From NCBI GenBank assembly GCA_013180625.2, contig SNVD02009613.1:248001-312000 (forward strand): 64,000 bases of DNA, in the 5' to 3' direction. This document shows positions 11,746-23,279 of this stretch, in pieces. This DNA comes from Boswellia sacra. Lineage: Eukaryota; Streptophyta; Magnoliopsida; Sapindales; Burseraceae. The notes beneath the pieces were generated by a model. It worked only from the letters and a program-made list of their open reading frames with translations. It had not been told where the DNA came from and ran no database searches. A program made the position numbers and the translations under genes. Numbering within the stretch: the first letter of the stretch is position 1; the number at the start of each line of letters is the position of its first letter.

Positions 11746-12520
11746 TGTCACGCCCCGCGTAACACATACATGGTTTTGCGCCAAACTTGTTCGGAAGTGC
11801 GCCAAAGAATGGGATTCCGGGACAAGTGTTATAGTGATTTGGGATCCTTGTATCGAGGAGGATTCAATGGTGCAAAGAATGGACGTGACGTTCCGGAAGT
11901 TTCTAGAAGGTTCCAAGACGTTCTAGAATGTTCCGAACACTTCTAGAATACTCCGGAAGGCTTTAGAAGCATGTGGAACACTCTAAAAGGCCTTAGAAGA
12001 TTCTGAAAGGTCATAGAAGGATGTGGAATCCTACGGAAGGTTCCGGAAGCAAGTAGAAATATCTAGTGTCTAGGGTTCTCCAGAGATGTCTAGATTAGTA
12101 TAGAGTGGTCTAGTGTGATCTAGGCATGTATGGATGTATCTAAACTTACTTGGCCAATAAGTGAGCTTGTAAATATCTAGGAAAGATCTAGAGTGAGAAT
12201 GTTCTAGGTACTTGGATAGTCAATAGGGTTGTGAGACATGGCGTAATGTTAGCCACACGTTGAGGAGGTGTTTGCCTATAAATAGGGGTGAGCCCTCATT
12301 TGTAAAGCGATTCATGCTAGACTCAAGTGTTCAAGAGTCTTACAAGCCTTGTAAACCACCTAGTGTATAGTGAACATTTCCTTACCCAAATCTCTCGTGT
12401 CATTGTTCTCTTTCGCTTGAACCTCTCTTATAGTGGTTTAAGCTTAATTAGGTGCACTTTGGAGTGTGTTAGCGCCTAAGGTCGCACGGTCTCTGCTTGT
12501 GAAATAATAAGGCCGTGACA
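11746..12520 (+). repeat. 5' LTR, 775 bp
   Basis: Carries the promoter of the element. A TATA box (TATAAATA, 12277-12284) is preceded by a long 10-bp-phased array at 11891-12060 and many TCTAG motifs at 12060-12190. It begins TGTCACG and ends CGTGACA, a 7-bp terminal inversion. Confidence 0.92.
11891..12060 (+). promoter_or_regulatory. 10-bp-phased heat-shock-element array in the LTR
   Basis: For about 17 consecutive 10-bp steps the sequence approximates TTCnnGAAnn. Perfect TTCnnGAA palindromes start at 11891, 11901, 11921, 11941 and 12041. The run from 11891 to 11913 is an unbroken five-unit heat-shock element (TTC, GAA, TTC, GAA, TTC at 5-bp spacing); later units keep the phase with one or two changes. 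Heat-shock factor trimers bind three such pentamers. The TATA box is about 220 bp downstream. The array recurs, more decayed, at 14673-14840 in the 3' LTR. Confidence 0.75.
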
Positions 12521-12522
12521 GT

Positions 12523-12534
12523 TGGTATCAGAGC
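12523..12534 (+). other. Primer-binding site, initiator Met-tRNA type
   Basis: TGGTATCAGAGC lies 2 bp after the 5' LTR. This is the standard minus-strand priming site of many plant Ty3/gypsy and Ty1/copia elements. Confidence 0.92.
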
Positions 12535-12617
12535 GAAGGTTTGCTAAGCCGAGGTTTGGCCAAGGTTTAGTTGAGGTTCATCGTGTGGGGTGTTGAGAAC
12601 AAGTTTGGATAGACACG

Positions 12618-14527
12618 ATGGCAGAGATTCCGGTCGTGAGTGAGAAAAGTAGGGGGCGTGGAGAAGCTCCCATTAGAGGGAAGAAAACTCGTGGCCAAGA
12701 GAAGTCTCGTGACGTGATGAGCGCTATGGAGACCCGGATGGTCAAGGTGGAGATAACCATGGCCGATACGAGGGAAAGGCTAGATAGGCTAGAGCAAGGC
12801 ATGGAACAAGGCATGGAGGAGCTCAACGGCAAGGTAGAAAGCCAAGGTAATGAGCTCAAGGAATTCATGTGCAGTTCCGAGGCCGCCACCGAAGCGCTAC
12901 GTTAAGAGGTTCATGCTTTCCAAGCAAGGGTGCTGGAAGTCTTGGCCAAAGTCCAAACTTAGGTAAAAGAACTGAGTAAAGGGATGGATGAGGCGAAGGC
13001 TGAGGTAGCCACGCTCAAGAGGTCAGTAGCAAGTGGCCCTGTGGTAGCGTCACCCACACTTGCTATCCCAAGGATAGAGGCACCCAAACCTAAAGAGTAT
13101 AGTGGCAAACGAGATGCCAAGGAATTGGATAACTTCCTTTAGCACATGGAGAGGTATTTCGATGCATTGGGGATCCTAGATGAGAGAGCTAAGGTAAACA
13201 CCGTAACCCTTTATTTTACGGATCTTGCGACTAGTTGGTGGCGTTGAAAGTATGGAGAGGTTAGAATGGCGTGTGTGTCATAGACACATGGGCGGATCTA
13301 CAAAAGGAGTTGAAATGCCAATTTTATCCAGAAAATGTGTCATTTGAGGCAAGGAAACGCATGAAGGAGTTGAGGCATACGCGCTCAATTTGCGAATACG
13401 TGGAGGAATTTTCTGGGTTGATGCTCCAAATCGATGACATGAGCGAGGCAGACCTTCTCTTCAACTTCATGGATGGCTTGTAACCATGGGCGTACTAAGA
13501 GTTGCAAAAGCGGCAAGTGAAGGACGTCGCTACTGCACTCACCATTGCGGAGACGCTTGTCGACTATCATAGAGGTGAGTCTTCGAGACATATTGAAACT
13601 CCCTATGACCATAATAATAGTGAAGAGGAGAATAGATTCCCGCGTCATCAACGTCCCTACAATGATAGAGATAGAAGACGTGATGACCATCGTAGGAGGA
13701 ACCACAGGAAGGAGTTGTCACCCAACTTGAAGTGCTTCCTATGTGATGATCCACATTGGGCGCGAGACTGCCCAAAGAGGCACGCGTTAAATGCTATGCT
13801 CCAAGAGCGTGAGGATACACAGGAGCCAGCGCGCATGGGTGCTATGCAAGTCCTCAATTCCTTGACGCAAACCTCCACACCTCCCAAGCCACTAGATCGA
13901 TCATTGATACACTTGGAGGCACGCATCAATGGCAAGACCACAAGAGTGTTGGTCGACACGGGTTCCACACATAACTTCATTGGTACAAGTGAGGCCAAGA
14001 GGTTAGACCTACGACTCGAGAAGGGGCAAGCACAAATCAAGGCAGCGAATGCAAAAGCCATACCCCTTGATGGAGTTGCTCGTGGGGTTGAGCTGTAATT
14101 TGGTCTTTGGAGAGGTAAGGTCGATCTCTCCGCAGCTCCCTTGAATACTTCAGATGTGGTGTTAGGCATGAACTTTTTGAGGCGCTATGATATGATGATA
14201 TGGCCTCGATGCAATGCAGTTTGCATCTCGGATGGTGGTCCACACATGCTTTCCGTCGTAGCCACGCCAAGCTCTGACACCATGCATGTAGGGGTGATGC
14301 AATTACAGGAGGGTGGTAAAGGAGTGTGCGTAGAGGAAGGCTACATGGAGGGAGGCAAGATGGCAAATGGGGTTGCCAAGTACATAGGTACACAAGCAAA
14401 GGCAACCAAGAGGCAACGTAAGCATGCGAGGAGAAAGCGACGACATGGAGGAAAGACCGCTTGCTCGCACACATTGGCACATCCTCGAAGAAGCAAAGAA
14501 GGAGTCGCGAAATCGGGTGAAGGAGGA
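12618..14527 (+). pseudogene. Decayed gag-protease frame of the LTR retrotransposon
   Basis: The frame opens at the ATG 12618. First comes a basic, coiled-coil N-terminus (about 12618-13060), then the gag core (ELDNFL to FMDGL, 13118-13480) with the SWW motif near 13230, a CCHC-type knuckle (CFLC.DDPHWARDC, about 13733-13775) and a retropepsin-like protease with the active-site triad in VLVDTGSTHNFIG (about 13948) and a second block VVLGMNFLRRYD. A basic Lys/Arg-rich tail follows and then the 3' LTR; no reverse transcriptase motif is seen. In-frame stops fall at 12903, 12960, 13140, 13245, 13481, 13496 and 14096, and the frame shifts between 13248 and 13271. Most of the stops are one C-to-T or G-to-A change from Gln, Trp or Arg codons, as expected of methylated, silenced DNA. 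Confidence 0.88.
14515..14527 (+). other. Polypurine tract
   Basis: GGGTGAAGGAGGA directly before the 3' LTR, the plus-strand priming site (one T interrupts the run). Confidence 0.8.
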
Positions 14528-15301
14528 TGTCACGCCCCGTGTAACACACACACGGTTTTGCGTCAAACTTGTTCGGAAGTGCACCAAAGAATGGGATTCC
14601 GGGGCAAGTGTTATGGTGATTTGGGATCCTTGTAACGAGAAGGATTCAATGGCGCAAAGAATGGGTGTGACGTTCTGGAAGTTTCTAGAAGATTCCCGAC
14701 GTTCTAGAATGTTCAAGACACTTCTAGAATACTCCGGAAGGCTTTAGAAGCATGTGGAAGACTCTAGAAGGCCCTAGAAGATTCTGGAAGGTCATAGAAG
14801 GATGTGAAATCCTACTGAAGGTTCTGGAAACAAGTAGAAATATCTAGTGTCTAGGGTTCTCTAGAGATGTCTAGATTAGTATAGAGTGTCTAGTGTGCTC
14901 TAGGCATGTATGGATGTATCTAAACTTACTTGGCCAATAAGTGAGCTTGTAAATATCTAGAAAAGATCTAGAGTGCGAATGTTCTAGGTACTTGGATAGC
15001 CAATAGGGTTGTGAGATGTTACGTAATGTTAGCCACACGTTGAGGAGGTGTTTGCTTATAAATAGGGGTAAACCCTCGTTTGTAAAGCGATTCATGCTAG
15101 AGTCAAATGCTCAAGAGTCTTACAAGTCTTGTAAACTACCTAGTGTATAGTGAATATTTCCTCACCCATATCTCTCGTGTCATTGTTCTCTTTTGCTTAA
15201 ACCTCTCTTATAATGGTTTAAGGCTTACTTAGGTGCACTTTAGAATATGTTTGCGCCTAAGACCGCACGATCTCCGCTTCTGAAATAATAAGGCCTTGAC
15301 A
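14528..15301 (+). repeat. 3' LTR, 774 bp
   Basis: Counterpart of 11746-12520, with TATAAATA at 15057-15064 and a partly decayed heat-shock-element array at 14673-14840. It begins TGTCACG and ends CTTGACA. Confidence 0.92.
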
Positions 15302-15305
15302 AACA

Positions 15306-16057
15306 GCTCAATGTAGTTTCCTGTAAATCAATAAAAGTACAACGAATCTACACAGGATGGAAAATCTCTCATTAATTCATTCTATGACGAAGAATCACCA
15401 TTACCATCCGGCCCAGTGTTTAGTTTTGGCTAAGGATTTAGCAAGAACGAGGATGCAATACGATTGCGAGGACGAGGCAGCAGTTAATACAACTCTCCAC
15501 CTCATCTCGCCGCTCGCCATCCCATTGACATCCTTAGTTTGTAAAAGCTCAACAAGAACGAGTAACAGAATACATGGAAACAGAAACAATTGGTTGTGCA
15601 CATAATTGTAGAACACAAAATTCATTTTCTGAAATCCCTCCCCTCATAAGTTGATTCTTCAGAAATTATGCAAACAAATGAATTCAAGGGGAAATTAGAC
15701 GACATCCATTCTTACATAGGGCACCTATACGTAAAGGGAAGAAAATTAAGAAACAAAAATAAAAAAGACACTTTGTCCCTAATATTTGCTAGCTTCCCAT
15801 ATTATAAAAACAATCTCTGATTTCTAAATTAAGGCTTTCACTTACAGCCGGGGAAAAAATTTAGAAAAATCTCCAGGGCTTCCTCTTTATACACAAGAGA
15901 AAGAATACCATCCCCATCCTCTATCCCCGTGATTTTCATCTGTTGATGCTTACAGGTCCCCCATTCATGACCCAATGCTTCCTCTTGATATATTTTATTC
16001 TGTCAACCAAAAATGCTCAGGGATGCACCACCGGGTCCATATTTCCTCTGTTACGTT
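15306..16057. other. 3' region of the TM9SF gene
   Basis: Between the retrotransposon and the TM9SF stop codon. It probably includes the 3' untranslated region of that minus-strand gene. The short open frames here look like chance. Confidence 0.4.
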
Positions 16058-19000
16058 CTAGTCACACTTGATGTTTCTATAGATCCTCCTCACGAACAAG
16101 TTAGAGCCAAGATAACCAACAGCCCCTGCACATTCGACCGGCGTAGTTAAACCAATGAGAAGCAGAAAAGATTACATATAAGTTTGTTACTCAGAAGGTC
16201 AGAGCATCTGAGTTCCTGTCCAGCAACAAAAACCTTATAAGCATCACATTAGTTGCATACCATATTAGGGTGTTTGGAAGCAAGGGGAGGAGTGAGAGAG
16301 ATACCATTTCCACAGAAGCCACTAAATGGATGGAATTACGCATCATCTCAACCAATCTTTGACAAGAAACAAAACCAACCACACTCTCATAGTAATTAAA
16401 ATAATATTCATGTGCTACAGAAAATCAAAGAGTCCTAAACTTGAATGCGAAAAAACCCAAACAGTCCATTTCACTTTGTGTTTATTTTTCAAATAGTAAC
16501 ATATAGTAACAAGTTCATTAAATAGAAATTTCCAACAGTGTTTTGTAACTGTGAAAATGGTATCTAATTTTAAGAATGTCAAAGTTGTGACCACATTTGA
16601 ACAGTTACATAAACCTTCTTAATATTTAAGCTCCGAGATGGAAATGGAATCAGGCGCTTTTATAGTAGAAATATGATAACAAGCATTCTCAGATGTAATA
16701 ATAGTATCAGTAAAGCGAATCCTAAGAAAGTAATCATCTGTTCTAAAGGTCAGAACAGAAGAAAATTCTAATAAAACAAACCAAGACTTCCAATAAATGA
16801 TTCGTTAAAAAGCACGAAACATGAGAATATCAAATTTTAGAAATAAACTCACCGCAGAGGATTCCTAAACCAAGACAGAACATCAAAGTGTATCCAAAAT
16901 AGAAGCTGGTCTGGAAAAAGCCTGACATCTTAGTCTTCACGTAGTAGTAATATATTGAGTACAAATACACATAGACAGCTGTTGATGCAGCAGAGAAGAA
17001 TGATGTCCACTGCCAGTGATAATTCTCAGCATTTAGCAGGAAATATGTTCCCACAATTGTCACACAAACAGTCACAATGATGAGAATCAGGAAAACTAAC
17101 AGCATAAAGCCATAGACATAGTAGACCTGTCAAGTGCAAAGGAAGAGCAAATACCGTTTTAATATCAAATTACGTAATGAGTACTCCGTTAATTTTTTTA
17201 AATTACTAAGAAACATACCAATTAATAGATGAATTATCACAATAGGAAAATTGCCATTATTTACATATAATTTAAAAATGTTTTTGCTTGACGAAATTCA
17301 TTAAAAAAAAAAAATTCCTCTCTCAACAACTACTCATGGTCATAAGTACTGCACATGGATAAAAATTATGGGGACTAGGGGCATACGAAATTAAAATATT
17401 AAGAAATTAGACTATTTGGTCTTTTGACATGCAACAAGTTCTACTCCAAAAATTAGAAACAGAATCCCAACACATACAAAAGATTCCACCCTCCTTTCTT
17501 TTTCCAGGACCATGGCAAAATTCTGACAGCAATTTTAGTATATTGATGTTTCCAAGTTTCTACAACCTAGGAGATTTCTTATGCCTTCAGAAGCCATAAA
17601 TAAATTTCAACTAAAAGAAAAACTGCTACACCCAAAGCTGGATTGAATACCAAAGAGAATTTTCAATTTTTAAGCGGAATGTGTCCATCTGCCTATACTG
17701 CAACATCATTTCAGTATCAATATAACAAAACATGATAAATTTCCAAACTAGTAGATATATCTATCATCTCGGTTCCTTTTGGAAAGGCTTCAAAGCCATG
17801 AATTTTAAATTGATAGGCTCACCTTGTAATTCCAGAAGGATGTAAAGACAAAATACATCTCAATGAATATGCTACCAAAAGGTAGCAGTCCCCCCATCAT
17901 TGAGACCACAGAGGGTGTGAGATACCATTTCTTCTCAGGAATCGGGCGAGGAATGGTCTTCACACGGCATGGGTTGTTTGGAGCACCACTCCAATTTCTT
18001 CCAACAACTGTACCTAGAAGAGCCAGAGGGAAAGAAATGAAAGCCCAAATTACGAAGACAACCACCATTGTGCCAAAGGGAATAGCTGCTAGAGATCCAT
18101 AGAATATAGCGATTGTGTTCAAAACAAATCCAATCCCAAAGCACAAAAATGGGAATAGGGAGGCTGTGAGTATCATTGACTTTATCCAGTTTTTACCTGA
18201 CACAAAATAAATAAAACCAATTTATAAACCATGAAAAAAATTAGAAAAGAAAATGAGGAAGTTAGACAACTGTCGAATCAAAGAACATACCACCATGGCG
18301 TGAATACATTCCACCACTCACATAACCAGAAATGAATGATGTAAGAGCATAGCATACAATGAAAGTGGTGACAATTGCTCCTCTCCTGAAAGTACATAAA
18401 TTGCACTCAAGGTTTTAATGTGATAAAAATGCAGAGGCAGAATATAAGTATCACTGAGCCACTAAATAGGTGTTGCCAAGACACATCATAATTTAATGTT
18501 TTTTCATTACAGATGCACTGTTAAAATCAAAGAAAAAATGCCACTCCATCAAAACCTATAACAAGGTCAAAGTTAAGAACTAAAATAATAAAATTATAAC
18601 AGAAAGTATAAAATGATTAAGGGATAGAAAGAAAAAAAAAACTAGATACTAGATATGCACCCCTCCCTCTATGCCCTTGTGCATGACTTATTACCCAAAA
18701 AAATAAAAAAAGCATTTTCTTCTTTGACATCAAAATGAATCAACTATCAACAAAACATTCATGATCCAAGACATAATAATAGTAAGGCTTCAACATACCC
18801 GACATATAACGTTCCCACAATTGCCATTAGAATAACGAGTAGAACAAGCAATGCAAGCTGTGCACCTGTACCAACAACAGCTGAAAGAACAACCAAATTG
18901 CGAGGAGGCCGGAAAACATCCCCATGAACAAGTTTCCAGCCAGACTCTTCACTTACATCTCTTTCCTGAGTACAGTATTGAATAATCAGCAGATGATGGA

Positions 19001-22000
19001 CCATCCAAACTTAGAATTTGTTACTTCTACTTCTAAAAAGTGAAAACGAAGTAGGAAACACAGGCCCATCAACCCTAGTATATAACATAGATACAGCGTG
19101 AACAGAGCATTACCAGAGTTTCCAAATCATCATCTTCACGGGCATATTTAGCATAGTCATTTCTAAGAGTCCGCATCAATATCATTGACACCAAACCAGT
19201 GAGGAAGATAACCATCATGAACGAGTTGAAAATGGAGAACCAATGGATCTGGACATTGCAATATGCATTAATAAGTCATAAATTTATAATCAAGACAAGT
19301 AACCACATACATTATCTACTAGCCAACAATGCAAAGTTGCAAAGATAATGATATTATCTTTTATTATAATACGAAAGTTGTAAACACATTGCGAACAATT
19401 TGATATGCAGTTAAAATAGTAAAATCAACCATCATTGTTAATGTTCACCTGATGCTCAAAGAAAGGATAGTCCAAATAAACATCAAATCTACGTGCAAAG
19501 CTGATATTAGTTGCAAGCCATTTGACTGAGTACGTCATGTCCACAGTCCTGCCTGCTTCCAATGGCTTTGGGTTCTCTTGAGACAGATTAACATGAATAA
19601 TCTACAAGAATAGAAATAAACTTAAATTACAGTGACTACAAAAAACAAGCTACAAAAGTCCAATGGAAACTTAGGAGCCACAGACCTGATCTTTATTATA
19701 TTTAATAATTATATTCTTATGTGTGTATAGGACATGCTTGCCATTATCGCTGTTCTTATCAGGATGCAGATCACCAACAAATCCTAAAAGAGAGAGAAAG
19801 AGAGACTCAAGTTTTCAAGCACAAGCAATGAAACTATCAACAGATAGAGAACCGAAGAAAGAGATCTAGATCACATACCCCATAAAGGCAGATCATCTGG
19901 AGTTGCAGTCACCAGACAGAGACCACAGATCATGAGATCAAGAAAAAAGAAAGAAGTATCAAGTGTCAACCCAAGCTAGAGCGTATAGAAATCAATTGAA
20001 AATGCTACATTCAATCGAGTATCCCTAATAGATTGGCTTGGATGTAAGAGCACCAAAAGGAGAGAGCTCACGTTACTAAAAGAGAGCTGATGTATTGGTA
20101 ACAACAACAAAATTAACAAATAACCAATTGTGCCAATTAAAAATAAATACCTAATAGCTCTTATGAACCTAGTTCTTCAGCAAGAGTACAACTTATTAAT
20201 AAAATTATGTACATAGTCAAAAAAACATACCCACAAAAAATTCAAACCAATAACTGTTCTCAATTGCATCTTTGAACTGTTTGACCTTTGCTTCATCAAG
20301 TTCCAGTTGACAGATAACACTTTTATCCGTTATATTCTCTGTGAAGAAGGAAAATAATAAGTTTAGAACAAATGCACTCCTAAGTTTTAAGATTTTAGAA
20401 ACAAAATTATAAGCGTATTGAAATTTACATACTTTGGAACTTTATGTCAATCTGGCTATCAATAAGTTCATTCCCACCCAGGACCTCACCAAGACCACCC
20501 CATTTATGAGCAGCATTGCCAGATTGACGGCAAAATGGAAGGCTGTAGTAGTTGTAAGTTTCTTGTGGATTGTTATAGGGGCCAACTTTATTTACCCAAA
20601 GGGTAACAGGGTCATCTGGTTGATACTGCAAAAGAAGACAAATGGAGTATTATTATATACATTTAACACAAAAAAAGACAAATCATAATAATAGTTATTC
20701 AAATTTCAAACATACAAAGAGATAAAGCTTATGTTACTTCTCTGAATCTTTTAGTTTAATAACTGCAAAGCAACACCTTAGCCAATATACAATTTTATGT
20801 AGCACATATTTCAATTAGAATGGTTATGAAACCATTTTGTGCCTGTATGAGAGAGAGGGAAATGGGAAATCTGCCAATTATAATGCAAAAAATATAAGAG
20901 CCTAAAACCATCAAGAATAGCAGAAAGAACATAAGGACAAAAAAATTTACAAAATTTTGAGATGAAAATCAACTAGATTCAAAGACGATGAAATACACAA
21001 ATAAAGATCTCTAACATATTTATCAAATAAAATTACTATCAGGAATAAAAACCAATATAATGAACCAAACGTGAGAAACTTAATTCAAGGAATAGGCCAC
21101 ATTCTGAGGGAACAGGCTACCAGATAACAGAACAAAAAGATAAAAGATTGACATTTTAAGCAAGCCCGAAAGAAAATTCATATTCTCAAAACAAATTCGC
21201 ACTGAAGGTGATGATCGCAGATCCTATATAAACCATACAGCTATCAACAACTGAATAAAAAAGAAACTTTAAAAAAAAATTATCCCCGTCAACCGTTCAA
21301 TACAGCATTAAGAAAGCTTTTAGCGAAGGCCAAACTTTTGCATCAAGCTCACTAACGGACACCCCTAAGTTTTATAAAACTAATATCTGGTTCAGGTTAG
21401 ATCGGCCATGGATTAAGTCTATCATGTTTACGACAAGAAGTGATCTCCTGGATCCACAAAAAGCTAAAATGGACATCTAAGGTTAACCTATCACTGACAA
21501 GATACACTCTAAGCAAGATACAATAATGTTAATGTACATTTCCAAAGGAACTAGAACGGCCCACTAAAATGTGTTTAAGGTTTCTATCGTAACCTCTTCA
21601 CACGAACAGATATATAGGTTAGTGTTTCAACATCAAATGTCTATATCCTTGAGGATTAGGATTCAGGACTCTATTCATTCCATCATGTCCTTCAATTAGC
21701 TTTGAACCATCGTACTTCTCTTTTTCTAATGCATTTTCTATTATAGTCATCCCTTATCCCCAAAAGCTAAAGCTACAATTAGATCCGAGAACTCCCGCAC
21801 AACTACAACAGATCCAAACAGGTAATTCCCGCATACCCATTCACAAATATCCAGCTGAAATCCCGCACTAACAGATAAGTTAGTAAAGATGAAAACCACG
21901 AAAACCCCAGCAGCCCCATCTCCAATTACCTAAATCCGCAAAGAAACACATCTTTTGCATTATAATGATGAAAGATTACCCCAAAATTTCCAAACTAACA

Positions 22001-22554
22001 GAAGGAAACTAGTTTTCCATTCTCAACCCAACAAAACTACAGTAATATGCATGCCACCATTCAAATCACAACAATTGAAAACGCCTAAGATCTATAAAAA
22101 GCTAAAACCACTCGAGATCTAAACCGTCCATTCCAAATCACCATCAGAAATCGAAACGCATTCACCGAATCAGGAAACGCGAACCGCATTCTCGCAGCAT
22201 CGAAATGCAGAAACAACAACGACAAATTTCCAAGACAAAACAGTAATTTGCATGCCTAAGATCTGAAACAACTAAAATCCACTCGAGATCTAAGCGCGTA
22301 CATTCCAAATCACATCATTTGACAGAGACGAGACACGGAATCTTAAAAAAACGAGAGAACGAAGCAAACAAACAAGACGAATCCCGCCAGATCTGAGGCG
22401 GAATTGGAAAAGGAATCAGCGAAATCTAGTCGGAGTTTTAGTCATAGTTGTAGTTTACCTTGTGATCTGACTCGGAGGCGACGGAGGGGACGAGGAGCAG
22501 GAGGAGTAGGGAGGCGAGGAGAGACAGAGATCGGACGGCAGAGGAGGAGGACAT
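16058..22554 (-). CDS. TMN1: Transmembrane-9 superfamily protein (nonaspanin, EMP70), TMN1-like
   Basis: Golgi/endosomal protein with a lumenal domain and nine transmembrane helices, implicated in membrane-protein sorting. Twelve exons, in transcript order: 22554-22459, 20625-20433, 20338-20231, 19896-19879, 19783-19686, 19601-19449, 19248-19114, 18965-18799, 18385-18291, 18196-17823, 17126-16853, 16125-16058. They join in frame to 592 residues, close to Arabidopsis TMN1 as I recall it. Residues 1-27 are a Leu-rich signal peptide; the lumenal domain holds [16 protein letters not shown] and the microexon-coded DDLPLWG; the helices include [18 protein letters not shown] and [19 protein letters not shown]. 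The end [10 protein letters not shown] carries the KXD motif used for COPI-dependent Golgi retention. The ATG is the first in frame and fits a secretory start. Intron 1 is long (20626-22458). Confidence 0.96.
19879..19896 (-). other. 18-nt microexon of the TM9SF gene
   Basis: Exon 4 is 18 nt, coding DDLPLW with split codons at each end. Its acceptor reads CAACTCCAG and its donor GTATGT. Skipping it would remove six residues without shifting the frame, because both junctions are phase 1. Confidence 0.82.
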
Positions 22555-22700
22555 GGCGAGGTGGGAGCGGAATCGTGACGGTCCGATGATGAAATTCGCT
22601 CAGCTTCAACAAGCTTATAAGAGTAAGTAAGCGAGAGGGTTCGGCGATTTCTCCCCTTTCTTTCTTTGCTTCGAGAGAGAGAGAAAAAAATTTTTTTGGT
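22555..22700 (-). promoter_or_regulatory. 5' leader of the TM9SF gene with a GA/CT run
   Basis: On the transcript strand the leader is pyrimidine-rich, including the CT run complementary to GAGAGAGAGAGA near 22672-22685. CT-rich leaders are common in constitutive plant genes. The start site cannot be placed. Confidence 0.35.
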
Positions 22701-22959
22701 TTTTAACTAAAAAATTAATACACCAATCAGAGGGTCTTGGTCTTTCTTTTTTGTTATTAAATTATTTAAGGCACGCTATTGTTTCGTCGAAAACTTTGAA
22801 ATGAAGGGAGTCATCCAAAGAAGTTGACGTAATACTAAGGGCAAAATTGAACGCCCATTTGATTCGGAAAAGTATTTGTAACCCCATATTCTTATTTTAC
22901 TAACATGAAACTCCTACCTTTTCAAGTGTCATTAGTGGTTTATACATTTTGGGCTTTAG

Positions 22960-23279
22960 CTACTGTACATAGGTTGTACTGGTACATCACTTTTTAAAAT
23001 TTTTATAAATTTTGTATAAAGGTTATAAATTCTTATATAAAAATTATAAATATGAAAAAAAAGTTGTAAATCAAAAATTGTATAACCATTTTCAATTTTT
23101 TGTAAATTAGTGTAAAAGTTGTAAATCATTGTATAAAAGTCGTAAATATGAAAAATTATTTATTTCTAACTTTTTTTTTCATTTATATTTTTATACAAAG
23201 ATTTATAACTTTTACACTAAATTTATAAAAATTTTGAAAAGTGGTGCACCGGTACACCGGTACAACTGGTGCACCGTAG
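22960..23279. mobile_element. Foldback/MITE-like element, about 320 bp
   Basis: The left end (CTACTGTACA, GTTGTAC, then CACTTTTTAAAATTTTTATA) and the reverse complement of the right end (CTACGGTGCAC, GTTGTACCGG, then CACTTTTCAAAATTTTTATA) match over about 75 bp with small indels. The centre is made of TTGTAAAT/ATTTATAA motifs. A TA dinucleotide lies at or near both outer edges, but the target duplication is not certain, so the superfamily is left open. Confidence 0.7.

Larger units (their letters stand above)
11746..15301 (+). mobile_element. LTR retrotransposon with only gag and protease, 3,556 bp
   Basis: Two long terminal repeats (11746-12520 and 14528-15301) begin TGTCACGCC and end TGACA, enclosing about 2.0 kb. 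A primer-binding site TGGTATCAGAGC (12523-12534, complementary to initiator Met-tRNA) starts 2 bp after the 5' LTR, and a purine tract (14515-14527) abuts the 3' LTR. The interior encodes gag, a CCHC knuckle and an aspartic protease of Ty3/gypsy character. Reverse transcriptase, RNase H and integrase are absent, so it is non-autonomous. AACA flanks both sides (11742-11745 and 15302-15305), possibly a shortened target duplication. By eye the LTRs match at roughly nine positions in ten, so this is an old insertion. Confidence 0.93.

Noticed and set aside
12578..12889. Minus-strand frames over the retrotransposon (also 13385-14549)
   Set aside because: They are shadows of the plus-strand gag-protease sequence.
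15357..15605. Possible small gene between the retrotransposon and TM9SF
   Set aside because: Lies in the likely 3' region of TM9SF, with open frames on both strands and no family resemblance.
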